A stretch of 64,000 nucleotides of DNA from Pseudobacillus lumedeiriae (GCF_044891285.1 NZ_JAUIYO010000015.1:1-64000), one strand, 5' to 3'; positions 6,934 through 16,067 are shown, counted from the first letter of the stretch. A program made the numbers and translations. Notes: a model not told the origin generated them from the sequence alone.

Positions 6934-8613
6934 CTAGATCAACCCTGTAATGTTGCCTTCTTTATCAATGTCCATATTAAGTGCGGCCGGTTGTTTCGGC
7001 AGTCCCGGCATGGTCATGATATCGCCTGTCAGGCAGACAAGGAAGCCGGCACCTAGTTTTGGGATGATTTCACGGACTGTAATCGTAAAGTCTTTTGGAC
7101 GGCCGAGCAGTTTTGGTTCATCTGTAAATGAATATTGGGTTTTTGCCATGCAGACCGGCAGCTTGTCCCAGCCATTTTGCTCGATTGTCATCAGTTGTTT
7201 TAATGCCTGATCAGTAAAGTGCACATCTTGTCCGCCATACACTTCTTGTACGATCGTTCTTATTTTATTGGCCACTTTATCTTTCACATCATACAGCGGA
7301 GCAAATTGATTCGGTGTATTTAACTGCTTGATGACATGCCGTGCAACGTCAAGGCCGCCTTCACCGCCTTTTTCCCATACATTGGCTACTGCGGCTGCGA
7401 CATCGTTCGTTTCGCACCAGTGAAGGATTTCCTCCATTTCCTCTGGTGTATCAGAGGTAAAGCGGTTGACAGCAACGACAGGTTCGATTCCAAAACGGCG
7501 GATCGTATCAATATGCTTTTCTAAATTCGGGATTCCCGCCCGTACAGCTTCTGCATTCTCTTCTTTTAATTCTTCTTTCGGAACGCCGCCATGCATTTTA
7601 AGCGCCCGTACGGTAGCTACGATCACAACAGCATCTGGAGAAAAGTTCCCTTGACGTGCTTTAATATGCATAAATTTTTCCGCACCTAAGTCAGCGCCGA
7701 AGCCTGCTTCTGTGACGACGATATCAGCAAGCTGCCGTGCGGTGTTGGTAGCCATGATCGAATTGCATCCATGAGCAATATTCGCAAATGGTCCGCCGTG
7801 AATGAGTGCAGGCGTCCCGTCGATCGTTTGAACAAGATTTGGTTTAAACGCTTCTTTAAGTAAAACCGTTAACGCGCCTTCCACCCCTAAATCCCGCACT
7901 GTCACCGCTTCTTTCCCATATGTATAGCCGATGACAATTTGTGACAGCCGTTCTTTTAAATCCACAAGGTCGGAGGCTAGACAAAAAACTGCCATAATCT
8001 CTGAAGCGACAGTGATATCGAATCCATCTTCGCGCGGCACCCCATGAGCCGGCCCGCCTAATCCGACGACAACATTCCGTAAAGCACGGTCATTAAGATC
8101 AAGGACACGCTTCCAGGCGATTCTTCGCGGATCAATTTGCAGCTGATTTCCTTGTTGCAGGTGGTTATCGATCATGGCACTAAGGGCATTATTAGCAGTT
8201 GTAATCGCGTGAATGTCCCCGTTAAAATGCAAATTGATTTCTTCCATAGGAAGTACTTGCGAATAGCCTCCTCCAGTTGCACCGCCCTTCATTCCCATGA
8301 CAGGACCAAGAGACGGCTCGCGAAGGGCAATCATTGTTTTTTCTTCCAGCCGGGACAGTGCATCTGCCAGTCCAACGGTGACAGTCGACTTTCCTTCTCC
8401 CGCCGGTGTGGGACTGATCGCCGTCACTAAAACAACTTTCCCATTTTTTGTTCCCTTCGGCAGTTGAGATACATCGATTTTTGCCTTATACTTTCCATAC
8501 AATTCAACAGCTTCTTCAGGGATGCCTGCTGCCTCAGCAATGTCTTTTATTGGACGTATATCCGCTTTCGCTGCAATCTCAAGATCTGTGAGCGTTTCTG
8601 TGATTTTTGTCAT
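6934..8613 (-). CDS. fhs: Formate--tetrahydrofolate ligase
   Basis: This 559-residue enzyme makes 10-formyl-tetrahydrofolate from formate, tetrahydrofolate and ATP in one-carbon metabolism. The ATP-binding loop TPAGEGKST is near residue 72. GGATGGGYSQVLPMEEINLH follows, and EAGFGADLGAEKF lies in the middle. The full length matches the family (about 555-560). The frame is open far upstream to 8790, but ATG at 8613 matches the family start and has an A/G-rich GGGGAAAG just before it. B. subtilis 168 is generally described as lacking this gene; the B. cereus group has it. Confidence 0.92.
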   Translation of the reverse strand: MTKITETLTDLEIAAKADIRPIKDIAEAAGIPEEAVELYGKYKAKIDVSQLPKGTKNGKVVLVTAISPTPAGEGKSTVTVGLADALSRLEEKTMIALREPSLGPVMGMKGGATGGGYSQVLPMEEINLHFNGDIHAITTANNALSAMIDNHLQQGNQLQIDPRRIAWKRVLDLNDRALRNVVVGLGGPAHGVPREDGFDITVASEIMAVFCLASDLVDLKERLSQIVIGYTYGKEAVTVRDLGVEGALTVLLKEAFKPNLVQTIDGTPALIHGGPFANIAHGCNSIMATNTARQLADIVVTEAGFGADLGAEKFMHIKARQGNFSPDAVVIVATVRALKMHGGVPKEELKEENAEAVRAGIPNLEKHIDTIRRFGIEPVVAVNRFTSDTPEEMEEILHWCETNDVAAAVANVWEKGGEGGLDVARHVIKQLNTPNQFAPLYDVKDKVANKIRTIVQEVYGGQDVHFTDQALKQLMTIEQNGWDKLPVCMAKTQYSFTDEPKLLGRPKDFTITVREIIPKLGAGFLVCLTGDIMTMPGLPKQPAALNMDIDKEGNITGLI

Positions 8614-8831
8614 GTCTTTCCCCGCTTCCTCTTTTTCTTCATTATAGTCTGAAAAAACGGAAAACAGAACACTGTTTTTGTGACCATGGACTAACAATGT
8701 TTCGTTCGAACCATTTAATTGTGCAAAACGGCGGATGATATAACCCAATGATCTGTTTTGCTGCAAGAAAAGTAACCTATACCAAAACATATTTATTTTG
8801 GCATAGATTTTTACTCAGCTTCCCCAATAGC

Positions 8832-10769
8832 TTATCGGTTAAGAGTGCGATATAAAAAGGCAGCAGTTTGAGCACGTGTCACTTGTTCAGCAGGTCCGAA
8901 TGTTCCGTTAGAATTTCCAGCGGCTATTCCATTTGCTGCAAGGGCATCAATATAGTGAGCCGCCCAGTGATCTTTTCTCACATCTTTAAAAGGTTTTTCA
9001 GGATTCCCTTTTAATTGAAAAGCTGTGGCCAATATTCTGGCGATTTGAGCCCTGGTCAATGGCTCATTCGGTTGAAACGTCCCATCTGTGTAGCCTGACA
9101 TGATGCCTTTTTGATGTAAAAAGCGAATATAAGGCAAAAATTCGTTTCCTTCCCCTACATCCTTAAACACAGTCTTATCTGTCACACTTTTTTCATCAAA
9201 TTGTAAGGCGTTGGCTAGTATTTTAGCTGCTTGAGCTCTCGTCACAGCCCGATTCGGTTGAAATGTTCCATTAGGATAGCCATTAATATAGCCTTTTTCT
9301 GCTATATATTTAATTTCCTTGTATGCCCAAAAATTAGAGTTCACATCTGAGAAGGATAAAGGGATCTTTTCTCCTTCGATCCAATCGGCTATATCTTGAA
9401 TAAACTCTTCAGGTACGTTAGCCGGAATGGAATACTCTGAGTAATCGGGCTTCCCTTTATAATTGACGAGTAAATGAATGAGATCAGGATACAATTTATA
9501 CGAAACATTCTGTCTTTTATCTAAAACATTCTTCCATTCATTTAATTCGGAGGAAGGTACTTGCAGATCTTTCTCGCCTTGCATAATGAAAAGAGGGACT
9601 GTTTGCTTTGCGGCCAATTCGGCGGGCACATAATCACGAAGCTCGTACCACCAATATTGATTAGGGAGCTGCAACTCTTTCGGAATGTTATCTTTTGAAT
9701 AGTCAGAGTTGTTAATCAGGGCAATTTGCTGTTCCCAAAAGGCAAGGTTTGCTTTTATTGCTTCGAGCTGTTCCGCCGGCAATTTTTGTTCTTTCGCCAT
9801 TTCTAAAGCATGAAGCTGCTGCCATAGCATCAAGTCTTGAAATTTCCCACTTGGTCCTGAGACAACAATGCCTCCGTGAATCTGATGGTTTTTATCTGCT
9901 TCTACAATCCGCGGCAGCGCATATCCTCCTTGGCTATGTCCCAATACATAAACCCTATGGTTGATTTCAGGAAGGCTATGTAAAAGCTGAACAGCCTGTA
10001 TAGCATCATGAACTGTTTCCTCTTGTAAACTTAATTTAGGATTCATGCCTGTTTTAATATGGTGTTCTCTTGTCACTTTTTCATAGCGAAGGACAGCAAT
10101 GCCATGATTAGCTAATCCAACCGCTATATCGCGGAAAGGTTTAGTGGAGTAAAGTGATTCATCTTGATCATTCGGCCCCGAACCATGGACAAGAACAACC
10201 GCGGGAAAGGGACCGTTTCCTTTAGGTAATGTTAGTGTGCCAGGAAGAGAAAATTCTCCGCTGCCGATTGCTACTTGCCGCTCTATATAGTTTTCTATTT
10301 GTTCGTAAGCGGGCTTTTCATACTGACTTGGCGGTGTATAGTAAAAAGGAATATAAAAATCATCAATATTTCCGGATTGATCCAAGTTAATGGTAACTTC
10401 TATTGGAAACATCTCAGCTTCATAAGTCATAACAACATTCGTATGTACACTATTTACCGTTTCTTTCATTGTTAGTTGTTTTCCTAACTTCCCAAACGGA
10501 GCTGTTTTTACTTTCCATATTTCAGGAAGTTGTTCTTGTGAAACGTGCTTTTTTAAGTTATCACTGAGTAGAGAATAAGCCTCTGCCCACTTCTCATTAG
10601 TAATTGCTGACATAAATAAATTAGCTTTCTCTTCGGCGTTTATTTGGACATTGTTCTTCAAGACTGTTTGTGCCTGTACGTTTAAATAGATGTCTGAAGG
10701 TGTAAAGATTCCGCTTGTGCCAATAGCCGCTGCCAGTAAAACAGGGCCGACACGTTTTATCTTCTTCAT
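8832..10769 (-). CDS. Secreted alpha/beta-hydrolase with three SLH domains
   Basis: The protein has 645 residues. A signal peptide (residues 1-33, ending near VQAQT) is followed by a DUF3887-like domain (about 45-140) and an alpha/beta-hydrolase fold (about 165-445). The nucleophile elbow is GHSQGG, preceded by VVLVHGSGPNDQD. Three S-layer homology domains (about 455-510, 515-580 and 585-645) carry the GYPNGTFQPN, GYTDGTFQPN and GNSNGTFGPA motifs. SLH domains bind pyruvylated secondary cell-wall polymer, so the esterase or peptidase-like enzyme is probably displayed on the wall. Substrate is unknown. GGAGGAAG precedes the ATG. Its promoter carries an unusual inverted repeat. Confidence 0.85.
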   Translation of the reverse strand: MKKIKRVGPVLLAAAIGTSGIFTPSDIYLNVQAQTVLKNNVQINAEEKANLFMSAITNEKWAEAYSLLSDNLKKHVSQEQLPEIWKVKTAPFGKLGKQLTMKETVNSVHTNVVMTYEAEMFPIEVTINLDQSGNIDDFYIPFYYTPPSQYEKPAYEQIENYIERQVAIGSGEFSLPGTLTLPKGNGPFPAVVLVHGSGPNDQDESLYSTKPFRDIAVGLANHGIAVLRYEKVTREHHIKTGMNPKLSLQEETVHDAIQAVQLLHSLPEINHRVYVLGHSQGGYALPRIVEADKNHQIHGGIVVSGPSGKFQDLMLWQQLHALEMAKEQKLPAEQLEAIKANLAFWEQQIALINNSDYSKDNIPKELQLPNQYWWYELRDYVPAELAAKQTVPLFIMQGEKDLQVPSSELNEWKNVLDKRQNVSYKLYPDLIHLLVNYKGKPDYSEYSIPANVPEEFIQDIADWIEGEKIPLSFSDVNSNFWAYKEIKYIAEKGYINGYPNGTFQPNRAVTRAQAAKILANALQFDEKSVTDKTVFKDVGEGNEFLPYIRFLHQKGIMSGYTDGTFQPNEPLTRAQIARILATAFQLKGNPEKPFKDVRKDHWAAHYIDALAANGIAAGNSNGTFGPAEQVTRAQTAAFLYRTLNR

Positions 10770-10798
10770 TTTTCTTCCTCCAATCCCTTAAAGAGGAT

Positions 10799-10841
10799 AA
10801 TTGTCATTTAATGATAATACAGAATATTCTAAATGACAATT
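10799..10841 (-). promoter_or_regulatory. Promoter of the SLH hydrolase with overlapping inverted repeat
   Basis: On the minus strand TTGTCA (10834-10839), a 17-bp spacer and TATCAT (10811-10816) form a good sigma-A promoter, each box with 5 of 6 consensus bases. Perfect 12-bp inverted arms lie at 10799-10810 and 10830-10841 (AATTGTCATTTA/TAAATGACAATT). One covers the -35 and the other the start site, so the repeat is a likely operator for an unknown regulator. Confidence 0.6.
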
Positions 10842-10894
10842 GTATAAACAGTCTCAACCATGGTTCCAAATGGCAGTGATTAGTGTATAAAATA

Positions 10895-11675
10895 GAAAAC
10901 GGTACGCCGATTTGGCGTACCGTTTATATGCAAGAAATACAATGGTTTATACAGCCTGTACTTTGTCTTCGACAAACACCTCATTTGCATGATGTGATTA
11001 TTGAAGTTCCCATCTCTGAGTCAGTACGATCTGTGCCCAAAGCCATCACCCCGTTTGGAGTTTTTGTTCCTTGCCTTAGTTATGATGTCCGGTTTTCAAC
11101 AAAATATACTCCGATGAAACATTTTATTTTAAATACGGATGTGTCCCGCTGCTCAGTCGTTTTTATGCCGAAATAAGGAAACGGCGTACCAGTTGGCACG
11201 CCGTTTATATGCAAGAAATTCAAATGGTTTGTCCAGCCTGTACTTTGTCTTTAACAAACACCTCATTTACATGATGTGATTATTGAAGTTCCCATCTCTG
11301 AGTCAGTACGATCTGTGCCCAAAGCCATCACCCCGTTTGGAGTTTTTGTTCCTTGCCTTAGTTATGATGTCCGGTTTTCAACAAAATATACTCTGATGAA
11401 ACATTTTATTTTAAATACGTAATGTGTCCCGCTGCTCAGCCATTTTTATGCCAAAATAAGGAAACGGCGTACCAGTTGGCACGCCGTTCATATGCAAGAA
11501 ATGCAATGGTTTATACAGCTTGTACTTTGTCTTCGACAAACACCTCATTTGCATGATGTGATTATTGAAGTTCCCATCTCTGAGTCAGTACGATCTGTGC
11601 CCAAAGCCATCACCCCGTTTGGAGTTTTTTGTCCCTTGCCTTAGTTATAATGCCCGGTTTTCTACAGAGTATACT
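10895..11675. repeat. Three tandem ~283-bp repeats, third copy shortened
   Basis: Units start at 10895, 11178 and 11461, and the third loses similarity near 11675. Each opens with a short hairpin (for example ACGGTACGCC and its partner GGCGTACCGT in unit 1; ACGGCGTACC and a mismatched partner in units 2-3). Each then shares long stretches such as TATGCAAGAAAT, CACCTCATTT and GATTATTGAAGTTCCCATC, and the block CAGTACGATCTGTGCCCAAA. On the minus strand each opening hairpin is followed by a T-rich run, like a terminator. Unit 1 has a 97-codon plus-strand frame that units 2 and 3 break by frameshifts, and no ribosome binding site, so I do not call it a gene. Confidence 0.85.
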
Positions 11676-11793
11676 TATGGTCCCGACTTTTTGTCATCCA
11701 TTTATTCACTTCATATAAATCAAATGTTGAGACAAAATAAGATCAGCACAGAGTGGCTCTGTGTGAATAATTAATACTTCGGAGGGATTCATA

Positions 11794-11982
11794 ATGGGAA
11801 AAAGAAGCAAATCTAAACGTTTTACTCAACAAGGAAAAGATTCCGTTGCTAAGCATGCTGAGCGCTTCCCTTACCGTAGCACTTTCTCTGAAGCAGAAGA
11901 TCAATTAACATCAGAAGCAGCGGATCGGTTTACGATTGAGAATACAGCAGAAAATCCTGATCCGACGGTTGGAGGGTATTAA
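11794..11982 (+). CDS. Small hydrophilic protein, unknown function
   Basis: The 62-residue protein begins MGKRSKSKRFTQQGKDSVAK, is basic at the start and acidic in the second half, and ends in GGY. It has no hydrophobic segment. CGGAGGG lies 7 nt upstream of the ATG. It sits directly before a DUF3813-like gene and sspP, all on the same strand, so it may share their late sporulation expression. That is an inference from position and composition only. Confidence 0.65.
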   Translation: MGKRSKSKRFTQQGKDSVAKHAERFPYRSTFSEAEDQLTSEAADRFTIENTAENPDPTVGGY

Positions 11983-12186
11983 GTGGGGAATAAACTATTT
12001 CAAGAAGCACGCAAATTTGTCGATCAGGCAGTGGCAAACGCAACTGAAGAAAATATAACGATAGCAAAAAACAGTCTGTCCTCTGCTTTTGCTAATTCTA
12101 CATTAGCTGAGCAAAAACAACTGAGCGAAATGCAGGAAAAGCTGGGGCGAGTCAAGCAGTCAATGCAAGGAAACGAATACAGTTAA
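11983..12186 (+). CDS. DUF3813-like small protein
   Basis: A GTG start immediately follows the preceding stop codon, with GGAGGG 8 nt upstream inside the end of that gene, so the two are translationally coupled. The 67 residues (MGNKLFQEARKFVDQAV, then IAKNSLSSAFANSTLAEQ) form a charged helical protein. The LFQxAR opening and A-K-N-x-L-S-S-A-x-A-N-S-T block fit my memory of the DUF3813 family in Bacillus. Function is unknown. Confidence 0.65.
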   Translation: MGNKLFQEARKFVDQAVANATEENITIAKNSLSSAFANSTLAEQKQLSEMQEKLGRVKQSMQGNEYS

Positions 12187-12216
12187 CCTGATCTTACGTA
12201 GAGGAGTTGTCAATCA

Positions 12217-12342
12217 ATGAGCAAAAGTCCTACAAGATCTAACGGCAACCGCTCGGGACAGCCAGCCCCGCTTAGCGGGTCGAAAAAAGTTAAAAATAAA
12301 AATCATTCCCGCCAAAAGAACAACAGCAGTCATGATATGTAA
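12217..12342 (+). CDS. sspP: Small acid-soluble spore protein P
   Basis: This 41-residue spore-core peptide has the SspP signature: GQPAPLSGSKKVKNKNHSRQ followed by K-x-N-x-S-H-D-M at the C-terminus. GAGGAG lies upstream of the ATG at workable spacing. SspP is a minor forespore-specific protein under sigma-G control in B. subtilis. Here it is the last gene of a three-gene same-strand group, closed by a strong terminator. Confidence 0.9.
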   Translation: MSKSPTRSNGNRSGQPAPLSGSKKVKNKNHSRQKNNSSHDM

Positions 12343-12349
12343 CTACAGG

Positions 12350-12388
12350 TTCCTCCATGCACTTACCAGTGTATGGAGGAATTTTTTT
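12350..12388 (+). terminator. Terminator of sspP
   Basis: Arms TTCCTCCATGCAC and GTGTATGGAGGAA are followed by seven T. Confidence 0.9.
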
Positions 12389-12449
12389 ACGCATAGAATC
12401 GTCATGATTTTTCTATATTTAACAAAGACATTGCTTAAATGGCTTATGA

Positions 12450-13049
12450 CTATTTGAACCAGCCTTTTTCTTTTGATTGAGAAATTGCTTCTATTCGGTT
12501 TTTTACTTCAAGTTTATCGAATATCGTTGAAATATAATTTCTTACTGTACCGTTTTTAATGTTGAGTTGATCGGCAATTTCTTTCGTATTTTTCCCATCG
12601 GCAACAAGACTGAGTACTTCCTTTTCCCGCTCTGTTAAAGGGTTTTCCTCGCTATAAAAGTCGTCCATTAATTCAGGAGCATAGATGCGCTGTCCAGCCA
12701 TAATTCTGCGTATCGAGTTCGCTAACTCTTCACTTGGGCTGTCTTTCAATAAATACCCGCTCACTTTTGCTTTCAATGCCCGTTGGAAATAGCCGGTCCG
12801 GGCAAATGTTGTCAAAATGATAACTTTACACTCAAGCCCTTTTAGTTCCTCTGCTGCTTCGAGCCCGCTCTTTCCGGGCATCTCAATGTCCATAATACAA
12901 ATATCTGGCTTCATTTTTTGCACGAGGGTGATAGCTTCTTCGCCGTTTGCTGCTTTGCCGACGACTTCCATGTCTTCCTCTAGATTAAGAAGGGAGCCTA
13001 AAGCTCCAAGCAGCATCCGCTGATCTTCGGCGATCACAATTCGAATCAT
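12450..13049 (-). CDS. desR: DesR response regulator (membrane lipid fluidity)
   Basis: The 199-residue NarL-family regulator has a receiver domain (residues 1-120, acidic pocket EDQ near 8-10, phospho-acceptor Asp in the IMDIEMPG motif near residue 54). A LuxR-type HTH (about 135-195) contains LTEREKEVLSLVADGKNTKEI. It is encoded directly after desK with a 4-bp ATGA overlap. DesR phosphorylated by DesK activates the acyl-lipid desaturase gene des after a temperature drop. The des gene lies just upstream, which supports the assignment. Confidence 0.9.
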   Translation of the reverse strand: MIRIVIAEDQRMLLGALGSLLNLEEDMEVVGKAANGEEAITLVQKMKPDICIMDIEMPGKSGLEAAEELKGLECKVIILTTFARTGYFQRALKAKVSGYLLKDSPSEELANSIRRIMAGQRIYAPELMDDFYSEENPLTEREKEVLSLVADGKNTKEIADQLNIKNGTVRNYISTIFDKLEVKNRIEAISQSKEKGWFK

Positions 13050-14185
13050 ATCGATCTCTCCTTCTCTCTCTGTTTCACATCGTTAGGTACGGTCATAATG
13101 AGTGTCGTGCCTTCGTCAGAACGGACGTCTAGACATCCATTTACAAACTCGAGCCGTTCTTTCATGCCTAATAGGCCATTCCCTCTTCCGAATACACCTT
13201 CTACCATAGTGATCCCGCTCCCATTATCTCTTACGGTGATGCGAATGTCTTTTGCGGATTGCTCCATCTTTACTTCACACGAGGTCGCATGGCTATGTTT
13301 GACGACATTCGTCACTGCTTCTTTTAAGCACATACTCAATATATTTTCTAAAAACAAGGAAACATTCGTTAATTTAATCTCTTCTTCACCGATAAACTCA
13401 ATTTGCGCCGCTTGCAGGATTTGTTTCACGAGGACAATTTCGTCTTTTAATCGCAGCCCTCGCATAGAAGAGACCATATTTCGCACTTCATTTAAGGCCG
13501 TCCGGGCTGTTTGCTGTACATCTTTTAATTCATTTCTGGCCTGTTCTGGATCTTTGGAGATTAATTTTCTTGCCAGATCGCTTTTTAATCCGATGAGCGA
13601 CAATCGTTGTCCAAGCGTATCATGAAGATCGCGGGCAATTCTTTGCCGCTCTTCCATTTTGACAAGTTCGGAAATCCGGTCATTTGCGTCTTTCAGCTGT
13701 TCTTCCAGTTGTTCCTGCTTTTTTCGGTTATAGATATTAAACGGAAGCAGGATTACGCTAATCCAGATGATAATAACGAAAGGCAGCTGCGTTAAAAACA
13801 TCTCACTTTGAAGCACAAGGTGATAGTTGAAAGAAATGATCGTGCTAATTAAGTGAATCACATACAGAGTAATAAAAGCAGCGCGGTTTTTAATATTGCC
13901 GTTATAGTAAGCGATGTAAAAGGCAAAATAAACAAATTGAAACAAGATGGTCATTGTAATCGAGATACCGATTAAAATACATGTCCATAAATAGACAGGC
14001 CACTTTTTTGACATAAAGGCGAACCGGTAAGAAATAAAAAATAAAATCGTGAGCGCGATGCCTATAAAAATTTCAATCGTAGAGGATGACTGAAAAATAA
14101 AATAAAAAGGCAGCAAGCTAAGTACGCTCCATATATAAGGAGAGATACCTGAATTTTTTTGAAAAATCATGTATTTTTTCTGCAT
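13046..14185 (-). CDS. desK: DesK thermosensor histidine kinase
   Basis: The 379-residue kinase has five or so N-terminal membrane segments (residues 15-160), a short coiled coil (about 165-190), and the HisKA_3 motif ERQRIARDLHDTLGQRLS with the phospho-histidine. A HATPase domain with GxGLxGMKERLE (about 345-355) follows. DesK senses membrane thickness and order and controls DesR. ATG at 14185 has GAGG 8 nt upstream; a TTG two codons earlier is less likely. It overlaps desR by 4 bp. Confidence 0.9.
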   Translation of the reverse strand: MQKKYMIFQKNSGISPYIWSVLSLLPFYFIFQSSSTIEIFIGIALTILFFISYRFAFMSKKWPVYLWTCILIGISITMTILFQFVYFAFYIAYYNGNIKNRAAFITLYVIHLISTIISFNYHLVLQSEMFLTQLPFVIIIWISVILLPFNIYNRKKQEQLEEQLKDANDRISELVKMEERQRIARDLHDTLGQRLSLIGLKSDLARKLISKDPEQARNELKDVQQTARTALNEVRNMVSSMRGLRLKDEIVLVKQILQAAQIEFIGEEEIKLTNVSLFLENILSMCLKEAVTNVVKHSHATSCEVKMEQSAKDIRITVRDNGSGITMVEGVFGRGNGLLGMKERLEFVNGCLDVRSDEGTTLIMTVPNDVKQREKERSI

Positions 14186-14343
14186 GATCAAATCCTCTTC
14201 ATTAATAGTAAGGCGATGTTAAACTCCCCTGTTGATTTCCGCTCTAATCAGCAATAGTCATTAACAAAGCCAATAGTATAAAATAATCGTGTCCTGTTTA
14301 GTATAAAGGATTTCACCGGGATGGTGAATTTTTCACCTTATGA

Positions 14344-14401
14344 AAAACCATGTTTCCAACCGCATCTGTTATGTCCAGACGGGGGGTGAAAACATGGTTT
14401 T
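14344..14401 (-). terminator. Terminator between des and desK
   Basis: Perfect arms AAAACCATGTTT (14344-14355) and AAACATGGTTTT (14390-14401) enclose a 34-nt loop. T-rich sequence follows on both strands, so des and desKR are probably separate or only partly co-transcribed units. Confidence 0.65.
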
Positions 14402-14409
14402 ATTGTTTA

Positions 14410-15456
14410 TTATTCAGACTTCATATGAACAGAACGAAAGTGTCTTTTCGCTTTCTTGCGAGCCGTCTGTTCTTTGACCGCATGGAACGTAACAAATTTT
14501 TCATTTTGTTCATCCCATAGGCGGAATTTAAGAGATTCCAGGCTAGTTGCTAGTGTAATCGTCGGAACATTTTGTAAAGGAGGTGTATCATTATGAGCTG
14601 CCTCTAATTGATAGTTAGGCACTCGAGGGCTTAAATGATGCACGTGGTGAAAGCCAATGTTGCCTGTCAGCCATTGCAGAGGCTGTGGAAGCTTGTAAAA
14701 TGAACTTCCCTCTACAGCTGCTTTCACATAACTCCAGCTTTTATCTTCTTCAAAGTACGAATCTTCAAACGTATGCTGAACGTAAAAAAGCCAGACACCG
14801 GCTGAGCCCGCAATGAGAAAAATCGTGCCTTCCACTAACAGAAAAGCCTGCCAGCCGATCAGCCAGATAAGTAAAGCGGCGATTCCGACAATGGCTGCAT
14901 TCGTGATATACGTATTCAGACGTTCATTTAAGCGGGCACCTTTACGGTTAAAGCGGTTCTCGATTAAGAATACATAAATAGGACCCAAAATAAACATCAC
15001 AAACGGATTCCGATACAATCGGTAAGCTAGACGCTGCCAAAAGGACGCTTCCATGTATTCAGTCACAGTCATCATCCAAATGTCTCCTGTGCCCCGTTTA
15101 TCGAGGTTTCCACTCGTTGCATGATGGACAGAATGGCTGTGCTGCCATTGATGATAAGGGAAAAAAGTTAAAATTCCCGCAATGGTACCAACAATTTTAT
15201 TTGCTTTTCTGCTTTTAAAGAAAGAGTGATGGCAGCAATCATGGAAAATGATAAAGATCCGTACCATGAATCCTGCAGAGACTACAGCTAGAACGAACGT
15301 AAGCAAATAAGAAATAGATAAGCTTTTATAAGCAAGAAACCATGTAAGAAAAAAAGGCCCTATCGTATTGATCATCTGCCACACACTAGATTTCATGTCT
15401 GCTTTTTCGTAAGGGAGCATTTGCTTGCGCAGTTGTTGTGAATGTTCTTTGTTCAT
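14410..15456 (-). CDS. des: Acyl-lipid delta-5 fatty acid desaturase
   Basis: This 348-residue integral membrane di-iron enzyme introduces double bonds into phospholipid acyl chains. The three histidine boxes are visible: HDCCHH near residue 72, HSVHH near 110, and HHVHH near 274. Four membrane segments surround them. Length fits B. subtilis Des (about 352). It lies directly upstream of desK/desR and has a promoter with candidate DesR sites, matching the known cold-shock pathway that restores membrane fluidity. Confidence 0.93.
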   Translation of the reverse strand: MNKEHSQQLRKQMLPYEKADMKSSVWQMINTIGPFFLTWFLAYKSLSISYLLTFVLAVVSAGFMVRIFIIFHDCCHHSFFKSRKANKIVGTIAGILTFFPYHQWQHSHSVHHATSGNLDKRGTGDIWMMTVTEYMEASFWQRLAYRLYRNPFVMFILGPIYVFLIENRFNRKGARLNERLNTYITNAAIVGIAALLIWLIGWQAFLLVEGTIFLIAGSAGVWLFYVQHTFEDSYFEEDKSWSYVKAAVEGSSFYKLPQPLQWLTGNIGFHHVHHLSPRVPNYQLEAAHNDTPPLQNVPTITLATSLESLKFRLWDEQNEKFVTFHAVKEQTARKKAKRHFRSVHMKSE

Positions 15457-15490
15457 TTGTTACTTCCCTTCTCTTTTTAATAGTACATTT

Positions 15491-15556
15491 ATTATAAAAA
15501 AGAAGAGAGCATTTGTGCAGTAGCACTCGTCATGTATAAAGTATGACAAATGTCAT
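15491..15556 (-). promoter_or_regulatory. des promoter with candidate DesR operator
   Basis: On the minus strand TGCACA (15514-15519), a 17-bp spacer and a perfect TATAAT (15491-15496) make the promoter. The weak -35 fits activator dependence. Just upstream lie alternating half-sites GTCAT (15529-15533), ATGAC (15543-15547) and GTCAT (15552-15556), forming two overlapping inverted repeats. That is the right place for two DesR dimers. The exact site is inferred from position and symmetry. Confidence 0.55.
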
Positions 15557-15584
15557 ATCAGGCGGCCGGCAATAATAGGTGGTT

Positions 15585-16067
15585 TTAAATCATTGCTTCG
15601 ATAAAGAACCAAATGACCATAATTAGCTGGATGATGAACTTGGCAATCGTGCCGCTTAAAAAACCGACAAACGTAGCGAAGCCGATCATCATTGCTTTCT
15701 TTATATCTTTCTGGATGATTAGCTCTATCACGAAAACGGCCGCAAACGGGACGAGCAAAATGCCGAATGGCGGGAAAACAAAAGATCCGATGATAACAGC
15801 GAGAGCAGCGATCCTTTCTCCCCATTTAGAGCCGCCGTACTTTTTCACAAAATAGCTGTTTGCTAATATGTCGGCCACAATAATTAAAATCGTAAACAGC
15901 CCCATGGCGATCCAAAAGATCACCGACAATTCATTCGGATTGATTCCGAAATGATAAAGTAAAAACCCGCCCCATAAAAATAAGATGGAAGGGATAATAG
16001 GAAAAATCAGCCCTGCAAAACTAATGACAAATAAAACAGTGATGCCTATCCAGGCTGCAGTTATCAT
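15585..16067 (-). CDS. yqgC: DUF456 membrane protein (YqgC-like)
   Basis: This 160-residue protein has about five membrane segments and the DUF456 pattern: an N-terminal P-I-I-P-S helix pair, YGGSKWG in a loop near residue 78, then FPPFGILLVPFAAVFVIELI. Same size as B. subtilis YqgC. Function is unknown. It sits upstream of des on the same strand and 25 bp downstream of mug, so mug and this gene may be co-transcribed. Confidence 0.8.
   Translation of the reverse strand: MITAAWIGITVLFVISFAGLIFPIIPSILFLWGGFLLYHFGINPNELSVIFWIAMGLFTILIIVADILANSYFVKKYGGSKWGERIAALAVIIGSFVFPPFGILLVPFAAVFVIELIIQKDIKKAMMIGFATFVGFLSGTIAKFIIQLIMVIWFFIEAMI

Noticed and set aside
10883..11176. 97-codon plus-strand frame in repeat unit 1
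   Set aside because: It has no ribosome binding site. Units 2 and 3 break the frame with frameshifts while the DNA remains conserved.
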